Assembly (NCBI GenBank): GCA_964503595.1
Contig: CAZDAM010000020.1
Location: forward strand, 1-36,737
DNA from: CAZDAM01 sp964503595
GTDB taxonomy: Bacteria > Muiribacteriota > UBA6191
Length of the DNA: 36,737 nt
Direction: 5' to 3'
The position numbers and the translations under genes were made by a program. The notes below the pieces were generated by a model that ran no database searches, was not told the DNA's origin, and was given only the letters and a program-made list of their open reading frames with translations. Positions 17,401 to 21,611 of the stretch are shown here, one piece after another (position 1 is the first letter of the stretch; each line of letters opens with the position of its first letter).

Positions 17401-19498
17401 TAGTATTGTTCTTTACTATAACGGCGGGAAGAGCCTCACCCCTGCCCTGAACCCTGATTTTACCTTCACCCATACAGCTTACCCGTCCCTTGAAATACCT
17501 GTTGGAAACGGTCCCGTCAGCTTAGCCAACGGAGATCTGAATAAAGACGGATATATTGATATTGTCGTTGCCAATAATATTGGTAACAATATCTGTGTTC
17601 TGTATGGACAGGCTTCTGCTCCAGGAACCTTTACTCCATGTGTTTTCTATCCGACCAATCTGAAACCCAGAGAAGTCATACTCACGGATGTCCACGATCA
17701 TATCGGAGGAAATGGTACGGGCCTTCTGGATATCGTTGTCCTGAATCAGGAAGACCGGAGCGTACAGGCATTCATCAACAATGGCTCAGGATTCAATCCC
17801 CCCGTTCGATACCGTATTTCTGACTACTACCCGGCTCGTAACACTTTGCGTGATGTCCTCACCCAGGAGCGTATCAACCCGTTTACCGTAGAGCATTTCT
17901 CCATGGAGTCAGGAGACTTTGGAAATGTAGTCACTGCCCCAGGCGTCTTGGGTACAGAATTCCCCCGGTATGAAAATCTGATCATTGGAAATGAAGTCAA
18001 TCTTTACACCATGAAAAATATTGGCAATCAGACTTTGCCCCAATACCGTTCAAGCATTACAAAGTTCAACCTCACTACACCAGCAAATTTGACCTACGCA
18101 CAAACCCTAACAGCTGCTTCCGGAGTATATAAGAGCCTGGCCGTTAGCGGGACGGATCTCTACTTCAGCCGTTCATCACTCTCAGATACTCTCTGGGCAA
18201 CCAATCCTACTTCGCTGGAAAACTCGGTGTATCTGACCGGTTTTGTAGAGCATGCTCCGGTTGCCAACCTGACTGGCGGCACGACCATATCAAGGGTCAT
18301 GACCCCCAATGAAACCTGGGCTTATGTGAATTCATCCATGAATCTTAGAAATGATGATCTGGGGAATGTGTTTGAGGCCATGCAGCTTGTAAATCATCCG
18401 GTGAAAGGTACCGTGATGTATGCTCTCCATTCCGGGACCAACAAGGGTCTGATCCGTTACAGACCTACCGGAAATTTTGAGCATGTGATCGGGAATTTCA
18501 AACGCACTCCAACCTCCCAGACTCTGAATACCAAGCTTGGAGAGAACATCTCCTTGAATCAGCCGGCCGGCATGGTTCTGGACCCATCCGAATCCACTCT
18601 TCTGGTTGCTGATTCGGGTAACGGTCTGGTCCGTATGGTGGATCTGAGGAATAATGTGGTCCGGAATATGCAGATTGGTGGCAATCCCATCATGATGTAT
18701 CCTGGACTTCGGGATCTGACCAATCAGTACAATACCTATAATTTCTGGGCAATCGATTCCCAGAGGCTTTACTTCATCAATCAGTCCCAGGAGCCGATTG
18801 TTCTGGCGACCCAGACTCTGGATGTAGGTACCACCTTAACCGATCCCAGCTACAACGCCTTTGCGATAGAGGGCTATCAGAACCGCATCTATGTTGCCGC
18901 AAGAGATAACGGCATTCAGCCCGCAATCGGCAGGATATACAGGGTCGATCTGAGTGCGACTCCCTATGTCAGGACAACCCTGACGCTGAGAATTCCTGCA
19001 ACCGTAGGAACCCAGACCTATCAGATTCAGGGGCTTACGGGAATGGCCCTGAACAAGACGGCAACAAAACTCTATTTTGCTGAATGGCAGACCCGTCAGA
19101 TCAAGGTGATTGATCTGACTGTTTCCGGCACAGCCTCCAATGTGGCAACTCTCGCCGGGATTGCCGGAGTACAGGGACATTACGATGGTTCGGTGGAATA
19201 CGCCCTGATCAACAAACCAGGGGCTATGCAGCTCAATGAAAAGGAAAACCGCCTCTATTTCATTGATGGCTCTACCGTGCGCTCCCTGAATCTGGAAAAC
19301 CTCGGAACCGGCAAGCCTCTGGTTCTGAATACGATCTCAGGGAATCCTTACGATACGGGCATCATCAACGCTGCCGGGACAGACTCCCGTTACATCAGAC
19401 CAGAAGATCTGACCGTGACCTTCAATGGTAATCAGGATGTGATCTACATCAGTGATTCCGTAGCTCACAATGTCAGAAGGATTGTGCTGGACCCCTGA
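2492..19498 (+). CDS. Giant modular lipoprotein with Ig/cadherin-like, IPT-like, NHL-like and FG-GAP-like repeats
   Basis: This single uninterrupted frame encodes about 5,668 residues. The start at 2492 (alternative 2486) is preferred because AAGGG sits about 7 bases upstream and it gives a clean type II signal peptide: MPKLVRLF, a hydrophobic core, then lipobox LSGC with Cys at codon 2552. Gly at +2 fits outer-membrane sorting. A Gly/Ser/Pro linker follows. The N-terminal domain (to about 3470) has DxNxDG-like loops. About 23 Ig/cadherin-like modules run from about 3480 to 13330, recognisable by NDAP-type joints and L-W-T-P strands. Then come an IPT/TIG-like module (about 13340-13610), NHL-like repeats (13650-14350), FG-GAP-like repeats (14950-17800) broken by an insert (about 15070-16500), and a C-terminal NHL block (18550-19495). 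Many close Cys pairs imply an oxidising location. A surface adhesin or contact role is inference. No autotransporter or sortase signal is visible at the C terminus, which ends in a repeat. Confidence 0.93.
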   Translation: MPKLVRLFYLVTISAALLSGCGGGGGSDSTSSSSGGGLTPAPSNPQTQQGVSAVISGTLQSILKSTVQASINRAFEPIRFAKSSVALNNTRTTQALSSTTIRLYATRTAQAPVQLGEAQTTENGSYTLVIYDQVLKTIPCQDPSVATPNFCINTWNELLTLPSPPYQLRLAFTRSVSARQEGIDSTIEFRPVVNNSPLKSTGDSNLVVNALLDPLDSKSTRLEIPAEEGTLIVEGNVDFNGDGLAEARPINVFRRKTSSQTASSVEVIEIDANGDGTFGEEADAVPARIFLSDSDLSSPEYQELLNSTLSSFLDTSGNGKPNKVTDATSPVLQFVTPLPSQVLARQPLVIRLQYGDDLGFDLGSLKISSSAGIKLTNPFQRIDAGTSGSSAFSAKFTKRRLPLGEVSPGPLSSAQSSWMLGEAAFTIPDPLDAFGPGPVTLTATLANFSENAAAKTISLSLPVVVDGPPEITLDFASLSGTEGLAYQGASLGQFATIRDVLPITLRVNVIPGSDQSRLNWLDLVVQGTNTSSRLNLAGGGSLEVIESMLTATDKRSFQVYFEGIVPQNFKTAPTIQIQANDRDGNSSVRIVGMDIRTDNALPQWSKICALPDTNSNPLASTPQNVCSLSPIPAAQGSCQSSSGGGFPLPEKEPTILVLCATDQDEEDALRFRLSQIRYTSQNPALPSTANLIGSSPLITVGTDLSQSGFRYNGTQVTANSRSTIGILRWTPPNVYGLSRTFLNFEMSDGATPFTSFEISTDVATVEDAPILSSFSASGTVSAVVAYGEPGISSLGDENTFRQWLESTNGNPKIINARQGVPYNLVLYATDDETLEPSVSLFDSGFLADTNRNPLAAPWMNRINSTGDDRLKKIVFSGTPTNRDSLQSSLLTVVTTDPAGLSNPLTRTYRLALDVLDQNDAPYFSASLADALTTIPSITSATALPSVTLTIPATEDQLLRFYVHAFDIDPTGSPYQDASLFSFSRNEDNLITKVSRMDITTRPLNDITRAYAYLEWNPTTRDTNESIPTGVNQIKSNLLQLSVRANCPTTPFYRIQCVEPVATINLNLAVQAVDEGPKFERLTVNGIQNNGNSPIRLVQGDSADIVQFIREEEAGQQFENIEIVNSHPTLSFLLNNITRSLNDGNILGSSIRMQGAPPNDAVDYETRTIDGIARQVPKIVNLTIKATPAGSSLITSRTLSFEIEDRPDAPTFTGLPNPPILTISERQTLSLSLSAVNNLDKDPKFQTGFLFRSIGGQVPSPLGNFSIVSEDTATNTTGLLSWTPGQEHANGTNSKAHLVGLEVCLREAPTVCRQQQITINVLPVDDPPVILFGAAERNLLTNPHNSSDPFPVQENGGFSQKIKAFDPDGEQIRLSAWFQLVSPAGVPGRNGVSIASGQSLFNGPMADIEPVSSAFSTQPNEPGLPLEITARWDNIDYYYIGSDPTQLTTATYHLYIKATPLGAASASTLATVVMSLQSVNDAPRFTTKSITTILEQNSAPGNVIVTLSNITTDEENNPVFYSITERYGASASFVNQTVTTAGEVTFSATPGQNNVGKHRIQVRIQENIQNSLTHVDDVEFEVRDSNDPPSFTNLLEQTVQQVQEGAQSAVQIILNDSDLASSPALEKITWQFEYSLDGLSFSPLSFTSSAGNSTTIYTTNQPWTLSWAELPLNSQLGTSGVSLVFFPQSLPGFSPATYALRIRATDSFESQFRSAITSLTWQIQPFDNTPYFISVNSQNVPAGTTASLLCFNQTCSDPQSMILKHSTTALLSVTAFNDESATNDPLTYQYASAWGNTILTTAPIGVSLVSTSLLGSSTWSAQYLLTPSNSRVGFNTMTLRINDFSDGTAGSVNVEKSATHTLAWFVQDVADLPVFKGVSCDSVSTGCIVTSGRIEILEDSPLALNLTIDDPDLHSPKSFSPLDLSYMQGAFGIGASSAAQLASTLFYPEFFEYISTNTTALPGFRIANAASPSTTLFAFSTPSNFIATSTTSTIRMEWGSATVNYTYPILGDINLGMRIRSFAAASVLPSRPTSITTNLVLRVIPVNDAPVILNTQVEAQATEGLPFSFQILAQDEEETSLSYLFSTTTPPGLSVLQSGLMQWTPTNDDTIQNFYDLGIYVRDSGKVSTVGTTATAPLSSPVYNLRLVLNDVDAPAQHDSTYTPLTTATEDLVYTSQLRFIDEDKYDLPHYYLQSISRNGVAVATSSSNFNIQERDNNIGGDGRGPVDITWNPDRGGAWSITIRVDSIKNSIVRSSTSYTYNVQVTEVNDAPVFADNAIRVVKENDPYLWNIQVTDEDGEIPILSLMDTAGCTIPTFLNLDEVNKTLTGQTNLNDITGLNEIAQGSLPIATYRICLAADDGMANTTYSFNLEVLASNNAPTILNLTSQPTGDPVSSNQDRNTLLQTVEPIVYQVPQVRPVLLKEGVLNNIHLNFEDEEGDTPQVFTLKQGPAGVSLASSQSTSKLAHLTLTWTPGPDSVNIADSGNPVAGKSATTFRVEVRDNRNAITEFEFQATVRDQPTPPCARLVNASCAPGIGLTTMIRNINEDQSQSVSLQATDFDPESVLSFSIVTSVGTQPHPTQPIYSSNVSGISGLELAISNNGNVTFLPRISEAAILGTSASVSNLVPVTFSICGTSRSLPSYTQDCTTATYTYRIQAFDDLPVFSPSFPVTRRTTASEGGSYIGLSLRRLTSTTHCQIAAFQLEEVCVTDEESITGSHIATDSSDFKFLLKISNPVIPPSGMQLSAGQPQCISTTGINDACLNGFTCSNCVSHHYSVVQTLSWNPIGYLEPRSRNLSIKAEERANANRFTELNFTLDVANTNRPPIINNGEPLVPLQIQENTPFTLNLPGIVRDDDGDTLVYNLDRSVTGMSVNSGTGLISWTPAKSHLGDHILVISAQDRDPVTGTLMSKTTAIQTITVKAINNPPRLDPQLRNLNNIDQAVSLTLIQDQYFEAQILAYDEEGDTFTFSDRLTNGTKLNGSALPANMLLSSFGRLSWTPGNANVGANTLVVVARDDSKPNSPFSSQTFILTVLDVNDAPVITDKAFTQAIMAEDEIFSRQITFTDVDAADNHFFGVSATPSVSGLLSSSGTPVLTVSPAGLVKFHPNSTMAGVYNITAGVQDQAGAFDSHTYTIIVNSSNNPPVLEDIPDLYVSRDASQYNIQLYATDPEGDPISYFFVSTPTNISINQQTGILSITEKLAAESQEFFVYARDSSGNQSQQQKIVLRYVDAQIQIPQIISPAPTIAKILREYRYQPQIQSSGENLKIEIVESERFPRPPGMNSNNVELAWTPAIKDLGSHLVRVRAVATINGQDVKSVPQRYFLNVTNQNQAPVLTLATDISNQPINQFDATEGVAVERVVAFLTEFDLEDSERFQIFFNNENKSDEGTSHPASEAVARVSLVPEPIQTNPLKLQIVLSWTPDNAAAFASQLGYVNTFSIAASDGITQSNIVTVTVNVTNTNNLPQFYPDENQGESEIAYVGSKYQRNFFARDLDGQITYFCMDTSPKNTTQESYPGLSLKPNATPVSFADDNRFNLLGQGSYVSGAAVPPNALCRLGDEVSGLDLNPRRGKLSKITLDWDPIDSDISIPTHGPLLLLGYDNIAPSLFNGDFTFITKLAPSISSLTPPAQFRGREVVVAGGGILNLSQPMTAKFLLADGTITATTSVYGITTTGTGKILVPDSAQSGYISIGYSDYSSPVPFTVLNGETSAVAGFTQSDSLSSPSGMVSTFSPDNGKEWIFVSDFDRHVIHFYELATGSVPVINNMAVSADQVLRNEIIAGRSASPGDINGTKGISRLNQPSGLSIARHQNTTWLLIADSGNHKIKVLDLTDLYRASNDPTNGMPVYTLTKSTQLYRPYKAIQHPDPAQEDMFYIANTYGNTVELFEANLYDSYGARPLSLIDVEPEADKRPASEFTLTVAGTGFAFSNNGALLKPVDLAIQGNQLFVSSYSGTPYSFHNSSRIFHKSIINRNDENKSYTGYLNNFSVGRLVPKSVHEGEHLLTIQSTVDNRLNSLGFSTVLSTPGPASANEVHTGYLYASSDPLLTQLPSTNLSNHLGAVSSYLSLPNEDALTSQGNFWWQTREVQFQSDVSAISMLTNPTENSFGAAWASIKTSDTKITPMRTNGTMQISGFSDLPLPTEIGSNDIGTPTFYDINKDYIADLFLPVPLLGTVYVFPGVSAAPASPATMTFDTTNYWKLNSTSLGCSVDCLNGVQHVNFGRYFTGDDYSTGPVTANTVVLGSDDMTITVPSQNLFYVIEAYHDTKDSAAVTAFTGYSQLFFNQASLYKNAISNTDLRKTTYELALDSVSTAAQQGNTQADITSVEQCGTLGTTLVLDPAAVPPAVPTTRRYLASFDSIINTQPETLVCQEYEKFLVAEGQEKQSLDNLKAVEGLGATAAAAGTLLDGTTPVANPSFFFDTAAGAGGTVVDLTTAKYASAITQFNGDVNPYELYPGAFDQFATYMPCKGNPLSIEDGNAVCNHSSSSVDPNADVNPEFFTHVDLFHEYASRGASSIDTTVTTFPRVPVSYSAVEKYMKNIQQIVMVNAPNPQTGAKKVSLLPLIGYKRSSSADVGLSFGDAVSPVVIGGPFGGNMQHPDTRVSSGPGGLTTPARKSVLRGKKESVLFVDSSGKLNIKGLSSNVAANGKMTYTVVDAKTSVSLLPPSEETSPTAYSPGEFVLWDFNKDGLMDLASLHPQQNKLTIRLGTGATPVLAEKDPARVQELQTQPGPKSISVIQGSTSAYVDLIVANEDVDSVTVFKAEVKDRDNLSKLKLFQQGVHFNSGTSGNSFVRASIRNSSYQYGFNKTIGTDFLDNYVFGRQSLLGEDLVSGMSLSLDSPQPLQPNGTVVVLRKDPTTKKQVLSITDIASEVIIRSTVGYFTTTQPTDVKTPDLNLDGIGDLVTLDAVNKGFSINLSNQTAQGFVHDPNTQKIKLKGIPSDVTSADFNLRFDDYNTRYPDLAFTLYERDSIVLYYNGGKSLTPALNPDFTFTHTAYPSLEIPVGNGPVSLANGDLNKDGYIDIVVANNIGNNICVLYGQASAPGTFTPCVFYPTNLKPREVILTDVHDHIGGNGTGLLDIVVLNQEDRSVQAFINNGSGFNPPVRYRISDYYPARNTLRDVLTQERINPFTVEHFSMESGDFGNVVTAPGVLGTEFPRYENLIIGNEVNLYTMKNIGNQTLPQYRSSITKFNLTTPANLTYAQTLTAASGVYKSLAVSGTDLYFSRSSLSDTLWATNPTSLENSVYLTGFVEHAPVANLTGGTTISRVMTPNETWAYVNSSMNLRNDDLGNVFEAMQLVNHPVKGTVMYALHSGTNKGLIRYRPTGNFEHVIGNFKRTPTSQTLNTKLGENISLNQPAGMVLDPSESTLLVADSGNGLVRMVDLRNNVVRNMQIGGNPIMMYPGLRDLTNQYNTYNFWAIDSQRLYFINQSQEPIVLATQTLDVGTTLTDPSYNAFAIEGYQNRIYVAARDNGIQPAIGRIYRVDLSATPYVRTTLTLRIPATVGTQTYQIQGLTGMALNKTATKLYFAEWQTRQIKVIDLTVSGTASNVATLAGIAGVQGHYDGSVEYALINKPGAMQLNEKENRLYFIDGSTVRSLNLENLGTGKPLVLNTISGNPYDTGIINAAGTDSRYIRPEDLTVTFNGNQDVIYISDSVAHNVRRIVLDP
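3480..13330 (+). repeat. Tandem array of about 23 Ig/cadherin-like modules within the giant lipoprotein
   Basis: The protein is divergent but periodic. Each module opens after a joint such as NDAPYFS, DDPPVIL, NDAPVIT or NNPPVLE, contains an acidic A-x-D-x-D/E segment, and ends with a strand such as LSWTPG, MQWTPT, ISWTPA or LAWTPA. Joints lie near 3890, 4790, 5245, 5710, 6105, 6460, 6920, 7240, 7670, 8095, 8625, 8940, 9290, 9615, 10045, 10465, 10955, 11260, 11595, 11910, 12190, 12485 and 12880. Spacing is mostly 300-500 bases. The pattern fits the putative Ig (He_PIG) and cadherin-like clans. The modules are not near-identical at DNA level, so the array is old. Confidence 0.8.
13340..14350 (+). 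other. IPT/TIG-like module followed by first NHL-like repeat block (domain of the giant lipoprotein)
   Basis: From about 13340 the protein reads PSISSLTPPAQFRGREVVV and ends in SSPVPFTVLNG near 13615, the layout of an IPT/TIG Ig-like fold. It is followed by NHL-like segments: SPSGMVSTFS with WIFVSDFDRHVIHFYEL (13660-13770), LNQPSGLSIA with LLIADSGNHKIKVLDL (13885-13985), FYIANTYGNTVELFEA (14110-14160) and LLKPVDLAIQGNQLFVSSYS (14290-14350). Such repeats form blades of beta-propellers. Assignment rests on the P-x-G/D-hydrophobic start and the D-x-x-N-h-x-h ends. Confidence 0.65.
14950..17800 (+). other. FG-GAP/VCBS-like repeat region interrupted by a roughly 480-residue insert (domain of the giant lipoprotein)
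   Basis: FG-GAP-like segments with a D-x-N-x-D-G/Y-x-x-D-L calcium-type core are seen at about 14957 (DINKDYIADLFLPVP), 16543 (DFNKDGLMDLASLHP), 16725 (AYVDLIVANEDVDSVTVF), 17170 (DLNLDGIGDLVTLDA), 17325 (ADFNLRFDDY, PDLAFTLYERDS), 17530 (GDLNKDGYIDIVVANN) and 17720 (GLLDIVVLNQEDRSVQAF). That is about seven, enough for one propeller. Between the first and second (about 15070-16500) lies sequence with no repeat signature, containing CSVDC and further Cys. Confidence 0.65.
18550..19495 (+). other. C-terminal NHL-like repeat block of the giant lipoprotein
   Basis: Recognisable NHL-like segments are LNQPAGMVLDPSESTLLVAD with GNGLVRMVDL (18555-18650), QNRIYVAARDNG (18880), LTGMALNKTATKLYFAEW with RQIKVIDL (19035-19120), INKPGAMQLNEKENRLYFID with STVRSLNL (19210-19295), and IRPEDLTVTFNGNQDVIYIS with AHNVRRIVLD (19393-19495). 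The protein stops at the end of the last repeat. These match the first block at 13650-14350 in style, so the FG-GAP region looks flanked on both sides by NHL blades. Confidence 0.7.
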
Positions 19499-19511
19499 TT
19501 CAGGCCTTTTT
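19494..19511 (+). terminator. Weak terminator-like hairpin at the end of the giant gene
   Basis: CCTG (19494-19497) pairs with CAGG (19501-19504) around a 3-base loop that includes part of the stop codon, and CCTTTTTC follows. The stem is only 4 bp, so this is weak. Only 33 bases separate the giant gene from the convergent ruvA. Confidence 0.25.
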
Positions 19512-19531
19512 CATTTCCTCTAAGTGTGGAC

Positions 19532-20179
19532 TCAGCCCTTCTGCTGAAAGAACCATTTCAAAGCGCTGGAAAGCTGCTCTTCCGTGCTTAACTTGGCAAA
19601 ACCCCTGCCCTGCCCCAGTTCCTTTAGACAGGAACGGATTTCAGACGGAGTAAAGCCCAGACGGGCCAGGCCTTCGGACAAGGCCCCATCCAGTGTTTCT
19701 TCACTGGTTCTTTCCAGATTCTTAAGGGAGGGAGCCAATGAAGTCAGAGATGGATTCAGCTGATGCTTTTCCATAAGCCGTCTGGCCTTCAGGCGACAGT
19801 CAAGGATCACCTGGGAAAGAGTTTTTGGGCCGGCTCCCGGAACTTTTCCAAAGGATTTCACTTCCCCGCTTAGAATTGCCTCAAGAATTTCCTGAGGATT
19901 CAGGACATTCAAAAAACCCAGGGCAACCTTGGGCCCAACCTTGCTTGCATGCATCAGAAGTTCAAAAACCTCAAGCTGCAGAAGAGTCCCGAATCCATAA
20001 AGTGCCAGATCGTTTTCCCGGACAATCTGACAGGTGAAAACCTCAACTGGGCTTCCTACCTTGCCCATACGCGTTTCCGTTTTCCAATCCAGCTGAACTG
20101 CATATCCCACGCTACCCGTATTGACAAAAACCCGACCCGGTTCACGATGAAGGATGGTTCCACTCAGATGTACAATCAC
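19532..20179 (-). CDS. ruvA: Holliday junction branch migration complex subunit RuvA
   Basis: RuvA binds Holliday junctions as a tetramer and loads the RuvB ATPase for branch migration in recombinational repair. The product has 215 residues, at the upper end of the usual range. The OB-fold N terminus is MIVHLSGTILHREPGRVFV, followed by VGYAVQL and LYGFGTLLQLEVFELLM. The helix-hairpin-helix region reads SKVGPKVALGFL and GKVPGAGPKTLSQVILDCR, and the C-terminal RuvB-binding domain (about 160-215) contains LARLGFTPSEIRSCL. The start is GTG and overlaps the stop of the upstream HEAT-repeat gene in a GTGA arrangement, so it is coupled to that gene. ruvB and ruvC are not in the window. In the helix-hairpin-helix loop GAGPKTLSQ stands where most have GVGKKTAER, a mild divergence. 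Confidence 0.93.
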   Translation of the reverse strand: MIVHLSGTILHREPGRVFVNTGSVGYAVQLDWKTETRMGKVGSPVEVFTCQIVRENDLALYGFGTLLQLEVFELLMHASKVGPKVALGFLNVLNPQEILEAILSGEVKSFGKVPGAGPKTLSQVILDCRLKARRLMEKHQLNPSLTSLAPSLKNLERTSEETLDGALSEGLARLGFTPSEIRSCLKELGQGRGFAKLSTEEQLSSALKWFFQQKG

Positions 20180-21570
20180 TGTCCGTTTCCTTCCTGATGA
20201 GCCTTACGCTCGGATTCCACAGCCTCAAAATGCTGGCGCCAGTTCTCCGCACTGATCAGGTGCTTGATTTCCTCAAGCTTTTTCACTGCCGAGATAAACT
20301 GTTTCTTGGAGGTATAATCCTTAACGGATTCAAGTTTGTTCTGGACTGTCTGGGTCCGGCTCAACTGACGGACTGCATCCACCGCAAGCCGGTTATCCTT
20401 GTAGACATCATATAAGGCCATGTACAGATCAATGGCCTCCTGATAGTTTTCCTCGTCATAGGCCTTGCCTGCCTGCTGGAAAAAAGTCTCGGCACTTTCC
20501 CTGAGAACCTGGCCCTGCCTGCGAAAGAGTTCCGTCTTTTCCAGCAGACTCGCCGGGGGCTGGAGTGGCGGAGGCACTTCAGGGTTACTCTCCTCGGGGA
20601 TCTGAGCCTCCTGCTGTTGTTCTTCGGTTTTTGCGGGCTCCACAATCACCTGGGAGGGTTTGCTCAACCGCCCCAGCACCATACCCAAAAGCAGGGCTCC
20701 ACCCAAAAGAATCAGTCCTTTTCTGAGATTCAGACCTTCAGGGATTTTTACCGCGGCCGACTTCGCTTTTTGCTGGCGAAGAGTATTCTCCTGCTTCCTT
20801 TTGGCCTGATTCAAGCGCTCTTTAGCAGCCCTAATCAGCTCTTCCTCAAAGGCTACTGCCCCTTCTTGGACCAGCTCCAGCATCGATTCCAGCTCGTTGA
20901 GGGACTCACTGGTCCTAAGATGGTCCTGAAGAACAGGTATCAGCTCTACCCGCGGCAATTCAAGAAGTCTTTGAATCGCATGCTGGCGAACCCTCTGGTC
21001 CTCATCGTCAAGAGCTGGCCAGAGCATGCGGATCTCTTCCGGGGTATCCGTCTGTCCCAGGGTTGAAAACGCTTCACTGACAGCCTGCCTTACCTTGGGA
21101 TCCGTATGCTCCTGAAAGCTTTTCAGAACTGACTTCAAGCGTTTCAGATCCAGATAGGTTCTGAGGTGAGGAATCGCCCGAATCATCTTTCTTAAGACAA
21201 AAGGATCTTCCTCAAACTGAAGACTTCCCAGAAAATAATATGCCTGTTCCAGACTTGGAGCAGTACTTTCCAGAGTTTCCACAGCTTTGAGCCGGTAGGC
21301 CGGATCCGAGGACTGCAGAAGAGTCAGGGGATCCATCAGAAAGAGGGCAAAATTGGTAATATTATAACGGGAGCGAATCTGAAAAAGTGCCCTTCGAACG
21401 GCATAAGCAACCTGCTCATTCTGGTCAGACTGGGAAAGTTCCACCAGATGCTGAATGAGTTTTCTGTGCTGGGGACGAACCTTGTGCCCCAGTTGATCCA
21501 GAATACGAACCCGCACTTCCGGGCCATTCGCTGCCTTGAGTGCTTCAATAATTTCCTTCTCAGATGCCAT
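20176..21570 (-). CDS. HEAT-repeat protein with a single transmembrane segment and helical C-terminal domain
   Basis: This protein of about 464 residues has no recognised enzyme motif. From the chosen ATG (21570, AAGGA about 11 bases upstream), the first 240 residues form HEAT-like helical pairs, e.g. DPAYRLKAVETLES, DPKVRQAVSEAFSTLG and DDEDQRVRQHAIQRLLEL. A charged coiled region follows, then one hydrophobic segment (GLILLGGALLLGMVLG, about residues 285-300). After that come an acidic Pro/Gln linker and a TPR-like segment (AGKAYDEENYQEAIDLYMAL). This suggests a cytoplasmic HEAT domain anchored with an exported TPR-like tail. A longer frame reaches a GTG at 21633 but would lie inside the divergent neighbour's signal peptide and has no good ribosome site. 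It is coupled to ruvA, but no DNA-repair role is evident. HEAT-plus-membrane design recurs at 29815-34277. Confidence 0.8.
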   Translation of the reverse strand: MASEKEIIEALKAANGPEVRVRILDQLGHKVRPQHRKLIQHLVELSQSDQNEQVAYAVRRALFQIRSRYNITNFALFLMDPLTLLQSSDPAYRLKAVETLESTAPSLEQAYYFLGSLQFEEDPFVLRKMIRAIPHLRTYLDLKRLKSVLKSFQEHTDPKVRQAVSEAFSTLGQTDTPEEIRMLWPALDDEDQRVRQHAIQRLLELPRVELIPVLQDHLRTSESLNELESMLELVQEGAVAFEEELIRAAKERLNQAKRKQENTLRQQKAKSAAVKIPEGLNLRKGLILLGGALLLGMVLGRLSKPSQVIVEPAKTEEQQQEAQIPEESNPEVPPPLQPPASLLEKTELFRRQGQVLRESAETFFQQAGKAYDEENYQEAIDLYMALYDVYKDNRLAVDAVRQLSRTQTVQNKLESVKDYTSKKQFISAVKKLEEIKHLISAENWRQHFEAVESERKAHQEGNGQ

Positions 21571-21611
21571 TCTTGTATGGATCCTTATCGTATGTTCAGC
21601 CGAAGGATTTG
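21571..21611. promoter_or_regulatory. 41-base divergent intergenic region
   Basis: This gap separates the start of the HEAT-repeat gene (-) from the start of the FGE-like gene (+) and must carry or border both control regions. It contains AAGGA at 21603-21607 as ribosome site for the + gene and AAGGA on the - strand for the other. No convincing -35/-10 pair is visible, so promoters may extend into the coding sequences. Confidence 0.4.
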
